Assembly: GCA_963733265.1 (NCBI GenBank)
Contig: CAVTCF010000004.1
Location: 62,001 to 126,000, forward strand
Source: PALSA-1006 sp963733265
Lineage (GTDB): Bacteria; Pseudomonadota; Gammaproteobacteria; Burkholderiales; Gallionellaceae
DNA: 64,000 bases
Direction: 5' to 3'
The position numbers were made by a program, and so were the translations under genes. The notes beneath the pieces are model-generated. The model did not search any database and was not told the DNA's origin. It saw only the letters and a list, made by a program, of their open reading frames with translations. This document shows positions 8,783-15,955 of the stretch, one piece after another (positions within the stretch are counted from its first letter, which is position 1; the number at the start of each line of letters is the position of its first letter).

Positions 8783-10213
8783 CTAAAGCTCCCCGTTTTC
8801 AATCATGCGAGTTAGTGTTGATATGTCCGGCCCGTACCGTTTTTCATTTTCTCCGGTTTGTGTTGATTTCGGTGCGCGCGGTGGCAAGCACATCATCACA
8901 TCGTCAATCATGTTTCCTGGTAAAGCCAACCCAAAGCACGGAGCATTAGGCGGTGGAGCCATCGCAACCCGTCCAATCGTCAACTCCCTTACCGGTTTCG
9001 GTGGCCGTGGCTGCTGTTCCTTGCGCTCGAACTTGGGTTTGGCGTTCTGGAGCTTCATCGCACCTTCGGCGAACAATATCTTTGCTCGCAGCGCCTCAAA
9101 AGAATACCCCCTGCCAACGCGATTCATTATGCGTATAAGCCCGTTCAGGCATTCGGTATAGGCGTTGGTAACGGGGTGATCGAAGTATTCCAGTATCCAC
9201 GGTGCCCAGTTGTCCCAGGCGCGCACGAGATCGTGAAATGCGTCCTCCACCTCCGGCGTGATCCGGCTCTTCCAGTCCAGATACATCCCCTGCGCCTCGT
9301 CTGGCGAAGTGCAGTCGTAAATCTTGAAAAAATCCTCTTTTAGCCGGTACGCCATACCGAGTTCAGCATAATTCTTGACCCAGCCGGACAGTTTTAGGCT
9401 TTCTTCATCGGTAAGCTGGCTCTCGCGCTTCAGCAGCACAAAGCGATCATGCATGAGCCCACGCTTCTCCTTTATGGTTAAACGCTCGCGCAAGCCCTTC
9501 CTGACCTTCTCTACAGCCTCATTCGCCATCTTCACCACATGGAACTTGTCGATCACGATCTTGGCTTGCGGAACTACTGCTATGCAGGCGTCCCGGTACG
9601 GTGCCCACATGTCCATAGCGAAATACTGAATATGATCCCTGTCCTTCAGGTTGGACAGGTAATGGATCATCGTGTCCTTGTTCCTGTTCTTGAGCATGTC
9701 GAACATGGTGTTGTTTTGCAGGTTAGCAATCACGCCACGGGGTTTAATCAGGTGGATCTCGTCGATACCCATCCACTTTGGCGTTTCGTAGTGGAACGTC
9801 TTCTCAAGCTCTTCAACGTAGTCCTTGAATATGGCGCGTACTGTGCCCTCGACAACACCTACCTCCTTGGCAATGCTGGAAAACGTGCGCTCGATGCACT
9901 GCTTGCCGATCCACGTTAGCAGCCGCTTGGTCATGGCCCGGCGTTCGTCCACGTCCGGCAAGGTTTCAGAAAACGTCTTGGTGCACACCTGGCATAGCAT
10001 CCGGCGCGTGTTGATGTAGACGCCAACGCGCTTGCCATGCATGGGCAGGTCTTTAATCATCTGCTCCCGGCGTCCGAAGCCTACGATGTTGCTGGACTGG
10101 CAGCCCGGACAGGCTGTGGGAGGTTGTTTGGTTTCAACGTCGATGTGGTAATCGTGGTTCTCGACCAGGGACAAAACAACATATGAAGGCAGGTTAAGCA
10201 GGTTTGCAGGCAT
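8783..10213 (-). CDS. ISL3-family transposase
   Basis: DDE-type transposase of 476 residues. The N-terminal zinc-binding segment has CPGC (about 35-38) and a CQVC pair (about 74-77), followed by a helix-turn-helix region. The DDE domain shows GIDEIH (first Asp), AMDMW (second Asp) and a distal TNAYTECLNG carrying the Glu, the order seen in ISL3 proteins. The ATG overlaps the stop of the upstream zeta-like kinase as TAATG, so translation is coupled to the cargo. It is the last gene of the element's operon and ends 6 bp inside the left inverted repeat. No frameshift is visible. The Pro-rich tail after residue 400 is longer than in many relatives. Confidence 0.95.
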   Translation of the reverse strand: MPANLLNLPSYVVLSLVENHDYHIDVETKQPPTACPGCQSSNIVGFGRREQMIKDLPMHGKRVGVYINTRRMLCQVCTKTFSETLPDVDERRAMTKRLLTWIGKQCIERTFSSIAKEVGVVEGTVRAIFKDYVEELEKTFHYETPKWMGIDEIHLIKPRGVIANLQNNTMFDMLKNRNKDTMIHYLSNLKDRDHIQYFAMDMWAPYRDACIAVVPQAKIVIDKFHVVKMANEAVEKVRKGLRERLTIKEKRGLMHDRFVLLKRESQLTDEESLKLSGWVKNYAELGMAYRLKEDFFKIYDCTSPDEAQGMYLDWKSRITPEVEDAFHDLVRAWDNWAPWILEYFDHPVTNAYTECLNGLIRIMNRVGRGYSFEALRAKILFAEGAMKLQNAKPKFERKEQQPRPPKPVRELTIGRVAMAPPPNAPCFGLALPGNMIDDVMMCLPPRAPKSTQTGENEKRYGPDISTLTRMIENGEL

Positions 10214-10788
10214 TATGGCTTGCAGCTACTGGAGCTGGTAAATTGGTCAGGGATCGTGTCTTTTGCCCATTGAGGCATGTTGCTGGAAATATGTTTAACG
10301 CGATCACGCTCAATAGATAGCAGCAAGCGGCGTTTTTCGCCGGTGTTATCCAGCACAAACACCCGTTCTGCCAAGACAAAAGCGGTGGTGAGGTTGTTTA
10401 GGCTTCTGCCATAGCGCCGGGCAACATCCTCGGCAGGCACTGCATGTCCACCGCTTGCCACGCGCTCAAGGATGCGCGCCTGACACAGTGCAAGGCTTTC
10501 AACGCAGACAAATATCAAATTGACCTTGAATCCGGCCTCGGATGCGCGTTTCATCAGGGCAAGCTCTCTATTGCCTGAAAACGTAGTATCTACGCCAAAG
10601 CTGGTGCCGGTAGCCAGCAAACGTTCTTGTTCCGTAATGGCCGCTTTACCCGCCTGAATTGGACTGCATCCTTGAGCGGCAGCGATAGTATCCGGGGAAA
10701 TAACCGGAATACGGGGAGCAAGCCAGCGATCGGCAACAGTGGTCTTGCCTGCTCCATTGGGGCCAGCGATGATCCATAGTTGCGGCAT
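10213..10788 (-). CDS. Zeta-toxin-like P-loop kinase (passenger gene)
   Basis: The 191-residue protein has Walker A GPNGAGKTT (9-17), SPD at 31-33, DTTFSG at 67-72 (zeta toxins have E-T-T-F-S-G here), and the arginine-rich lid RILERVASGGHAVP followed by RRYGRSL (105-130). Zeta toxins phosphorylate UDP-N-acetylglucosamine and poison peptidoglycan synthesis; other family members are non-toxic kinases of unknown substrate. Both gene ends overlap neighbours as TAATG: its start overlaps the small gene upstream and its stop overlaps the transposase start. A toxin or addiction role is inferred. An alternative is a metabolic kinase working with the other cargo enzymes. Confidence 0.75.
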   Translation of the reverse strand: MPQLWIIAGPNGAGKTTVADRWLAPRIPVISPDTIAAAQGCSPIQAGKAAITEQERLLATGTSFGVDTTFSGNRELALMKRASEAGFKVNLIFVCVESLALCQARILERVASGGHAVPAEDVARRYGRSLNNLTTAFVLAERVFVLDNTGEKRRLLLSIERDRVKHISSNMPQWAKDTIPDQFTSSSSCKP

Positions 10789-11021
10789 TACAGATCTCGA
10801 ATAACCGAGATTTCGCCCTTGGCGCTAACCGAAACAAGTTGCTTGCGACCGTCAGGATACTTTTTCACCAGTCCACCCGGATACTGTTCATCGCCATAGT
10901 AAATTGGACGGCCAGCAGTCAGGTGCTGCCGGGCGGCCAGCCCATCGTCATTCGTGATCGCGTTCTCGAACTCCGGGGATACAAGAAAGATTTCGGTTTG
11001 CATGATTGCTATTGCAGGCAT
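10788..11021 (-). CDS. Small protein partner of the zeta-like kinase (possible antitoxin)
   Basis: A 77-residue protein starting MPAIAIMQTEIFLVSPEFEN, with a GGAG ribosome site at proper spacing that decides this start over longer frames. It ends ISVIRDL with its stop overlapping the zeta-like start as TAATG. It is acidic in the middle (NDDGLA, GDEQYPGG) and has no DNA-binding motif, membrane segment or signal peptide. Its size and position directly before a zeta-type kinase resemble an antitoxin, but it does not look like the epsilon or PezA antitoxins. The function is therefore unknown. Confidence 0.7.
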   Translation of the reverse strand: MPAIAIMQTEIFLVSPEFENAITNDDGLAARQHLTAGRPIYYGDEQYPGGLVKKYPDGRKQLVSVSAKGEISVIRDL

Positions 11022-11031
11022 GATTTTCTCC

Positions 11032-13338
11032 TTATGCCAGTTGAGACAGAACGTATTTAACCCGATTTTCAACTTCTTTGCGATCATATCCAAAAGACTG
11101 GAAGCCATCAGGAACAAAGCATTCTTCGCATTTTACGGACAAGAGCACATCCTTTAACTTCTCTGGAAGTGCCAAATCGAAGGCTGATGCAGCGTGCAGA
11201 CTATTCAACATCTGCTTGATGCTTGGATTATTTGACACCAAGGTATTCCGGTAGTGGCTCTGCACTTTCTCCCGGTAATCCTTGTTGAATAGACACTCCG
11301 CAACAAGATCAATGTATAACTTAGTTTTATCTGCTCCGCCACTCACAACTCGTCCATGATAAAAATCCAAAAAACAATCAGGATTTGCCAAGATAAAACC
11401 TTGCAGTGTTGACAGTGCAAGTCGCGGGAATAACTCAACTGGTATTCCTATTTCATCTTGGGCGAATTGTGATATTGCCTGCTCGACTTTTTGAGCCTGT
11501 ATTCGGTCTTCGCTTATCACCGCCACATCCAGATCGGACTGACCTGTAAATTCGTGACGTGCAGCACCGCCATAAAGAACAATCAGAACCTCTGAATCAC
11601 TGGTGGCTGAGTTGTGCTGTGTGATAAATTCATTCAAATGGCGTTCCACTTCCCTCCAGTTAGACCTGGTTGCCGACTGCCCATCTGACGGAGCCAGTTG
11701 AAATTTTGCACGCACAGAATGGAAATGTTCACGAATTGAAAGCTTGCGCAGGGCGCTCTTAAATTGGCATGAATCCTTACCGCTTTCGTACAACAAGTCT
11801 ATAGCTGCCGCCAGGCGACTCGCCGAAGGATTAAGTGGTTCCGTTTTGGTGATATTCAGCCTTGCCTCAACCTGAGACAATATTTTCTCGGTTTCCAGCC
11901 CTTGCAGAACAGCATTTAATGCGTCAACCGCTTGCGTTAAATAACCGTATGACTTGGCTTTCATAAATAATTCTGTTGTCCTGCGGTCGTATTCTGCCCC
12001 TAAATAATGGTCTACCTTGAAAGACGTGTGGAGAGGCAAGCGGAGCGCGTCATCTTCACCTACGAACGGGAATCTCACCTCGATCATCAGTCCTTCCATT
12101 TTATTGTACTGGCCGATGGTAGGGCTGGCACATCCGTTGGATTTAAGGATGTCCATGACCTCACGTTTTGGTTTGGCAAAAGGTATCGGCGAAGCGTCGA
12201 ATTCATTCCAGTCAGCCGGATCAAAGTACCCATCGAAACACTGAACCACTTCCGGCAATGAACATACCGCGCCGAATTCCTCAACGCACATCGGGCCTCT
12301 GGCATGTTCCAGGCGTTGAGTCATGGGAACGACACCATCCGTAAAGGCCGTTTTCTCGAAGTCCAACAACAGGAACGTGGTTATGCCTCCATCTTCCTGA
12401 ACCAGTATGTTGCGTGGAGCCATGTCGCCCCATACAATTCCGTTGGAATACAGATGCTCCAGCACTTGCCTTGCCATAGACATGTACTGGTGACGCTTCT
12501 CGGCGTCTTTCTCGGTTAGTAGAATATATTCAAGCGTTGGATGCACCTCGAAGTTCGAGAAAGAATAAAAAGCACCTTCCGCACAATCAGCCACTACGGC
12601 GAACGGACGAATAACCTGCAAATGCAATGCGCTGCCAACACGTACAAATGACTGTTGCGTGGGCAATCCAAGCCGGGAAACAATCTCGGACACATTGTAT
12701 TGCTCGCTTAAAAACCGGCCTTGTTTGCTTGGGTTGTTGCGTTTTGTGATTACTCGCCTGCCTGTTGGCAGTGTCAACGATTTAACCAGCCCTTCGCGCA
12801 CCAGTGAGTTAATGCCAGGCAGATCAGTTTGAGCGTCAATTAGCGCCCTCAAATGCCACTTCGCATCTTCAAATAAGCTCAGACACTCTTCATCACGGCT
12901 GCCAGCCCAATAAACCAAATAGCCTGTTTCAATTTCGCCATTAAAAACGGATGGCAGGTCTTCTACGTGGGCATATTTCGCAGTTTCGCCATACCGCTGC
13001 ATGACTTGATAGAGGCGTTCCATCTGATGCTCATAAAGCAACGCTTTGTTACCATCCAATAGCGCGTTGAGCCACTGTCTGCGCTCTGTATTGATAATAC
13101 TGTCAAGCAGTTCGGCAACAAGCAGAAAATCGAGTTTTTCTAAAGCGGCAGCGAATAGTCCGGCGTCGATCTCACTCACGCCTGTAGCTGTAATGTGTCG
13201 CGCCATTGCAATAGCAATTTGGCCGGTTAAAGCCTCGTTCTGATAGAACGAGAATGACTGGTTGGTTGAAGTACGCAGAATACCGGCAATTCGCCTTGCT
13301 AAACGGTTTTGGTTGGATTCAGGAATTAGTTCAAGCAT
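11032..13338 (-). CDS. Protein-kinase-like / nucleotidyltransferase fusion protein (passenger gene)
   Basis: A 768-residue protein with two recognisable catalytic modules. The middle has a kinase-fold catalytic loop IVWGDMAPRNIL (about 302-312; Asp and Asn as in eukaryotic-like and lipopolysaccharide kinases) followed by the metal-binding LLDFEK (about 322-327). The C-terminal third has a polymerase-beta-type nucleotidyltransferase motif YGGAARHEFTGQSDLDVAV (about 585-603). The first 200 residues are mostly helical and unassigned. The start is set by AAGGAGG 7 bases before the ATG at 13338, and it overlaps the aminotransferase stop by 8 bp. I know no characterised protein with this exact architecture. 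Modification of a small molecule or of another protein is possible. Confidence 0.8.
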   Translation of the reverse strand: MLELIPESNQNRLARRIAGILRTSTNQSFSFYQNEALTGQIAIAMARHITATGVSEIDAGLFAAALEKLDFLLVAELLDSIINTERRQWLNALLDGNKALLYEHQMERLYQVMQRYGETAKYAHVEDLPSVFNGEIETGYLVYWAGSRDEECLSLFEDAKWHLRALIDAQTDLPGINSLVREGLVKSLTLPTGRRVITKRNNPSKQGRFLSEQYNVSEIVSRLGLPTQQSFVRVGSALHLQVIRPFAVVADCAEGAFYSFSNFEVHPTLEYILLTEKDAEKRHQYMSMARQVLEHLYSNGIVWGDMAPRNILVQEDGGITTFLLLDFEKTAFTDGVVPMTQRLEHARGPMCVEEFGAVCSLPEVVQCFDGYFDPADWNEFDASPIPFAKPKREVMDILKSNGCASPTIGQYNKMEGLMIEVRFPFVGEDDALRLPLHTSFKVDHYLGAEYDRRTTELFMKAKSYGYLTQAVDALNAVLQGLETEKILSQVEARLNITKTEPLNPSASRLAAAIDLLYESGKDSCQFKSALRKLSIREHFHSVRAKFQLAPSDGQSATRSNWREVERHLNEFITQHNSATSDSEVLIVLYGGAARHEFTGQSDLDVAVISEDRIQAQKVEQAISQFAQDEIGIPVELFPRLALSTLQGFILANPDCFLDFYHGRVVSGGADKTKLYIDLVAECLFNKDYREKVQSHYRNTLVSNNPSIKQMLNSLHAASAFDLALPEKLKDVLLSVKCEECFVPDGFQSFGYDRKEVENRVKYVLSQLA

Positions 13339-14797
13339 AAGCCGCCTCCTTCTTGTGGGCACGTGCCTGTCTTTGTATGGATTGCAAAAGAATTTCGCAC
13401 CCATCTTCAAGCTCTTGGTGCGTTATAACCATTGGCACCTTAACGATCAAGACGTGCTGTGATTTACGAAGAAAAAGACCATACTCAAAGCAGTCTTCCA
13501 CAATCAGGTCTGCAAGAGCGCAATCCGGCTCGCCGCTGGCATTCAGTATCTCTACGCCGCAAATCAAGCCGCCGCCCTTTAACTTACCTATTGTTCCTGG
13601 GCATTGCTGTTTCACAACCTCCATCGTGCTCCACAACGCACTACTGGTATCTGGTACGGAAGAAAGCAGCCCGGTGGATAGCTGATGTTTTAGCGTTTCA
13701 TTCAGAAAATCCGGGATCAGGGCGGCGTCTATACCAAGAAGTCGATCCATTACGGCATGAGCGGACACAATTGATCTAACGTCCGCCCCGTTTGTTTTTG
13801 ATGCGGTGCCGTATTCCATATGCTGAAACCGCTTCTCGGCGACAGAGAATGCAAGCGGGCCATTACCGGCTGTGACAGCCTTGCCGAATGCTGCAATGTG
13901 TGGCGAAACACCGTGGTACTCGGCGGCACTTAACTTGCCAAGCCAGCCAAAGCCGGTTTGTACCTCATCAAAGATAAGGCAAATGTCCAGTTCGTCGCAG
14001 ACAGCCTTCAGTTCGCGCAAATAGGCCGCAGAAAATGGCTGTACGCCGTTATTCATTTGGATTGGCTCAAGGATCACGGCGAACACGTTGCTGCCTATTT
14101 GCCGAAGGCGCTTTAAGCTTTCAATCTCGCGCGGAGTTAATCCAGCCGGATCATCTATACGGGCTACGCCATCTGGAGCTTGAAAGTAGATAACCGACTG
14201 GGTGTGCGCCAAAAAGATATGCTTCTTCTGTACGTCTGATACGGAAAAAGCGGTCAGGTTCTGCCCATGGTACGAGCCAAGGAACGAGACAATCAGTTCG
14301 CGGTTTTTTCCGTAGCTTTTAGCTGCCTTAATGGCATGCTCAACCACATCCGAGCCATTGCATTGCCGATGACTGATTACAGGATTCTTGATGCCAGCAA
14401 GGCCAATTGCAGCTACTCTCTCAGGTAATGAATAGTAGAGTTCGCTACCAAGCTTGGTTGTATGGAAGGATGGGCGATCACTTAGCAGGTAAGCGATCTG
14501 CTGCATTTTTACCCATGGGTCGTTTTGCCCAAGAATGCAATTTACGGTCATCGACTGAAAATCAATCAACGTCCCGCGATCTGTGAAAATCTGAGCGCCA
14601 ATACCACCAATAGCCAACGTATCCGAAGGGATGATGCTATCTACCAGTAGCTGCTTCTTGTCAGCGCCAACAGACACGTCGGTTTTCTCTGTGCTGTACC
14701 TGGTCAAGAAATAGCCTAAATTGTCTGCCGTGAAGTAGTTGCACATGCCGGTGTCAGTAAAATCATCATTCTGTGTATTTTGAACTTGTTTTAGCAT
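13331..14797 (-). CDS. PLP-dependent class III aminotransferase (passenger gene)
   Basis: A 488-residue fold-type I aminotransferase. Recognisable features are GSDVVEHAIKAAK (cofactor phosphate loop), SYHGQN (the stacking region), LIFDEVQTGFGWLGK (about 273-287, with the PLP-binding Asp) and AAFGKAVTAGNG, where the Lys near residue 304 should form the Schiff base. The family includes ornithine, 4-aminobutyrate and lysine 6-aminotransferases; the substrate cannot be told from sequence. The N-terminal 60 residues are unusual and carry a Cys-containing start. It is the first gene of the element's operon, with an AAGGAAG ribosome site and a good promoter upstream. It is unlike any neighbouring chromosomal pathway, which supports its being cargo. 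Confidence 0.85.
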   Translation of the reverse strand: MLKQVQNTQNDDFTDTGMCNYFTADNLGYFLTRYSTEKTDVSVGADKKQLLVDSIIPSDTLAIGGIGAQIFTDRGTLIDFQSMTVNCILGQNDPWVKMQQIAYLLSDRPSFHTTKLGSELYYSLPERVAAIGLAGIKNPVISHRQCNGSDVVEHAIKAAKSYGKNRELIVSFLGSYHGQNLTAFSVSDVQKKHIFLAHTQSVIYFQAPDGVARIDDPAGLTPREIESLKRLRQIGSNVFAVILEPIQMNNGVQPFSAAYLRELKAVCDELDICLIFDEVQTGFGWLGKLSAAEYHGVSPHIAAFGKAVTAGNGPLAFSVAEKRFQHMEYGTASKTNGADVRSIVSAHAVMDRLLGIDAALIPDFLNETLKHQLSTGLLSSVPDTSSALWSTMEVVKQQCPGTIGKLKGGGLICGVEILNASGEPDCALADLIVEDCFEYGLFLRKSQHVLIVKVPMVITHQELEDGCEILLQSIQRQARAHKKEAAYA

Positions 14798-14831
14798 GGT
14801 AACTTCCTTTTTCGTTATTGGTGTCGGCGCA

Positions 14832-14941
14832 TCAACCGCACTTTACGATTTCAGAATACCAGAACAAATACAGGAAGTCAACCGCGTAATACGTTTTTAC
14901 TACACAAGAACATTAGCGAAGGAAAAAGCTAAATCAACCGC
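14832..14941 (-). promoter_or_regulatory. Promoter and repeated octamers at the right end of the ISL3 element
   Basis: On the minus strand TTGACT (14881-14876) and TATTCT (14858-14853) are exactly 17 bp apart, a good sigma-70 promoter reading into the aminotransferase gene. The octamer TCAACCGC occurs three times in the same orientation, at 14832-14839, 14878-14885 (overlapping the -35 box) and 14934-14941 (inside the inverted repeat). Since one copy belongs to the transposase-recognised end, the others may let the transposase or a cargo protein repress the operon. That is inference. Confidence 0.65.
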
Positions 14942-14956
14942 TAAATACGGATAGCC
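14933..14956 (-). repeat. Right terminal inverted repeat of the ISL3 element
   Basis: Exact 24-base reverse complement of 8753-8776. It is followed immediately by GATTTTAA (14957-14964), the second copy of the target-site duplication. Confidence 0.95.
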
Positions 14957-14990
14957 GATTTTAATTGAACTATTTATGGAGAATTAGTAA

Positions 14991-15407
14991 ATGAGATTTA
15001 GTTCTATGTTGATCACAGTATTATTTGCTTGCTTATTTTCTGGTTGCCTTAACGGCCTTGGTAATCAAGGTAATCCTTACGATGGTGTATGGAATCCTGT
15101 TTATACAGATAAATCTGTAGTTGCTAATAGTGCTTCTGTTGTGTGTAATGAAACCTATAACCCACCATCAGTTACTATCAATAATGGTTCTGGCAACTTT
15201 ACTATGATTGAAACTTGTACTTATACTGCTGCCGCTGCTTCTGGTGTTCCTGTCACTAATTCTAACGCTTGGGTAATTGGTGTTGCTATTAATAATGTTG
15301 GTGTAGTCAATGCTAATGTAAATGGTGTTCCAATAACGGGACAGTGCTCTAGTCTTACTATTTGTTCTGCACAAGGCTCTGCAAATTCGGTGGGGTTGTA
15401 TAAGTAA
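14991..15407 (+). CDS. Small predicted lipoprotein, unknown function
   Basis: A 138-residue protein with an N-terminal signal MRFSSMLITVLFACLFSGC ending in a lipobox (LFSGC, lipidated Cys at 19), so it should be anchored in a membrane facing the periplasm. The mature part is rich in Asn, Val, Thr and Gly and has Cys pairs at the CNETYNPP, ETCTYTA and GQCSSLTICS segments that could form disulfides. A GGAG ribosome site lies 9 bases before the ATG. The ISL3 element inserted with its right duplication ending only 26 bp upstream, so the native promoter is displaced by 6.2 kb; expression now would need read-out from the element. I do not recognise the family. Confidence 0.75.
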   Translation: MRFSSMLITVLFACLFSGCLNGLGNQGNPYDGVWNPVYTDKSVVANSASVVCNETYNPPSVTINNGSGNFTMIETCTYTAAAASGVPVTNSNAWVIGVAINNVGVVNANVNGVPITGQCSSLTICSAQGSANSVGLYK

Positions 15408-15458
15408 TTTATATCTACGGAAGCGCCGAACAAGTATCAAAAACGAAGTGTGATTACT

Positions 15459-15520
15459 GCTAATGGAATCGGGGGCCGAATGTGCGTGGACTGGGTGGCC
15501 GAATGACCGTGGAATACGCA
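15459..15520 (+). mobile_element. 62-bp insertion unit, copy 1
   Basis: Begins GCTAATGGAATCGGGGGCCG and ends CCGTGGAATACGCA. It is identical over all 62 bases to 34893-34954. It is bracketed by TGTGATTACT direct repeats (15449-15458 and 15521-15530). Inside, a 23-bp motif TGGA(N)T(N)GG(N)GGCCGAATG is repeated about 2.5 times. The outer TGCGTATTCC (reverse strand) with spaced repeats resembles the multi-site ends of IS21-family elements, so it may be a minimal or decayed end. Confidence 0.7.
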
Positions 15521-15570
15521 TGTGATTACTGTTGATGAATCCGGTTTGTTAAATATTAAAGCCTGCGTAG

Positions 15571-15597
15571 GGCGCAATAACCAACGGGCATTGCGCC
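15571..15597. repeat. Interspersed palindromic repeat
   Basis: GGCGCAAT (15571-15578) pairs with ATTGCGCC (15590-15597) across an 11-base loop. Related sequence continues to about 15635 (GGTGCAATGCGC, GGTTAT). Palindromes of this TAGGGCGCAATAACC type are familiar intergenic repeats in proteobacteria; their role is unknown. Confidence 0.5.
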
Positions 15598-15856
15598 GCA
15601 TGGTTTTACATTCGGTGCAATGCGCTATGGTTATCAACGGTCAGAGAGACTACAAGTTCCGTGCAAATTTAACGGCAGTTCTATGGTATGTAGCCGTCTC
15701 TCAGCTCTTCCACCTTGTTGGTCGGGCGCGGTTTCTTTGTTTTTCGCTCGCGTTCTCAATAGGTTATCGCATTCAGCAGTTTAATCTCTCCGGGTTCAAT
15801 TCCCCGCCCCTTGGGGCGATGGCAGGCGACAGCCTGCGGGTTTGACTGGGGGCGAT

Positions 15857-15878
15857 ACCCCGTAGCTTGCTGCGGGGT
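15857..15878. repeat. REP-like hairpin
   Basis: ACCCCGTAGC and GCTGCGGGGT pair over ten positions (one G-T wobble) with a two-base apex. It contains the GTAG tetranucleotide seen at REP hairpins used by RAYT transposases. It follows two other perfect short hairpins, CGCCCC/GGGGCG (15805-15818) and GCAGGC/GCCTGC (15822-15837). No RAYT gene is in the window. Confidence 0.45.
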
Positions 15879-15902
15879 TCTTCATTTACCTTGATGCTAT
15901 CA

Positions 15903-15938
15903 AAACGAAAAAGCGACCCTCTGGTCGCTTTTTCGTTT
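15903..15938. terminator. Bidirectional terminator downstream of fba
   Basis: A perfect 16-bp palindrome with a CTCT loop: a GCGACC/GGTCGC core extended outward by AAAAA/TTTTT, so either strand ends in a T run. It lies 18 bp past the fba stop on the minus strand and would also stop plus-strand read-through. Confidence 0.9.
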
Positions 15939-15955
15939 ACAGCTTTTTGTAACTG

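Larger units (their letters stand above)
8753..14956. mobile_element. ISL3-family element with four passenger genes
   Basis: The 6204-bp unit is bounded by perfect 24-bp inverted repeats (8753-8776 and 14933-14956) whose outer end is GGCTATCCGTATTTAGCG. It is flanked by a perfect 8-bp direct repeat GATTTTAA (8745-8752 and 14957-14964), the duplication length characteristic of ISL3-family transposition. The transposase is at the left end. To its right four passenger genes form one minus-strand operon that ends in the transposase itself. Intact ends, an unmutated duplication and full-length genes argue for a fairly recent, possibly still active insertion. ISL3 elements with passenger genes are known, but this cargo combination is not one I recognise. 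Confidence 0.95.
15408..15955. other. Gene-free, hairpin-rich stretch between the lipoprotein gene and fba
   Basis: Holds no credible gene. It contains a 62-bp insertion (15459-15520), a GGCGCAAT/ATTGCGCC palindrome (15571-15597) followed by related GGTGCAATGCGC sequence, three consecutive perfect hairpins (15805-15818, 15822-15837, 15857-15878) and a terminator palindrome (15903-15938). Confidence 0.7.

Noticed and set aside
11032..13338. Lanthipeptide synthetase (class III/IV kinase-cyclase) reading of the fusion protein
   Set aside because: The kinase loop is present, but the C-terminal module is a nucleotidyltransferase, with no cyclase zinc motif and no precursor peptide gene nearby.
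15459..15520. Possible CRISPR-like repeats (23-bp motif)
   Set aside because: Only about 2.5 direct copies without spacers and no cas genes; explained better as a mobile element end.
15786..15808. tRNA T-arm lookalike GGGTTCAATTCCCC
   Set aside because: The loop matches a tRNA T-loop, but the stem has a mismatch and no anticodon arm, D arm or pairing acceptor stem lies upstream.
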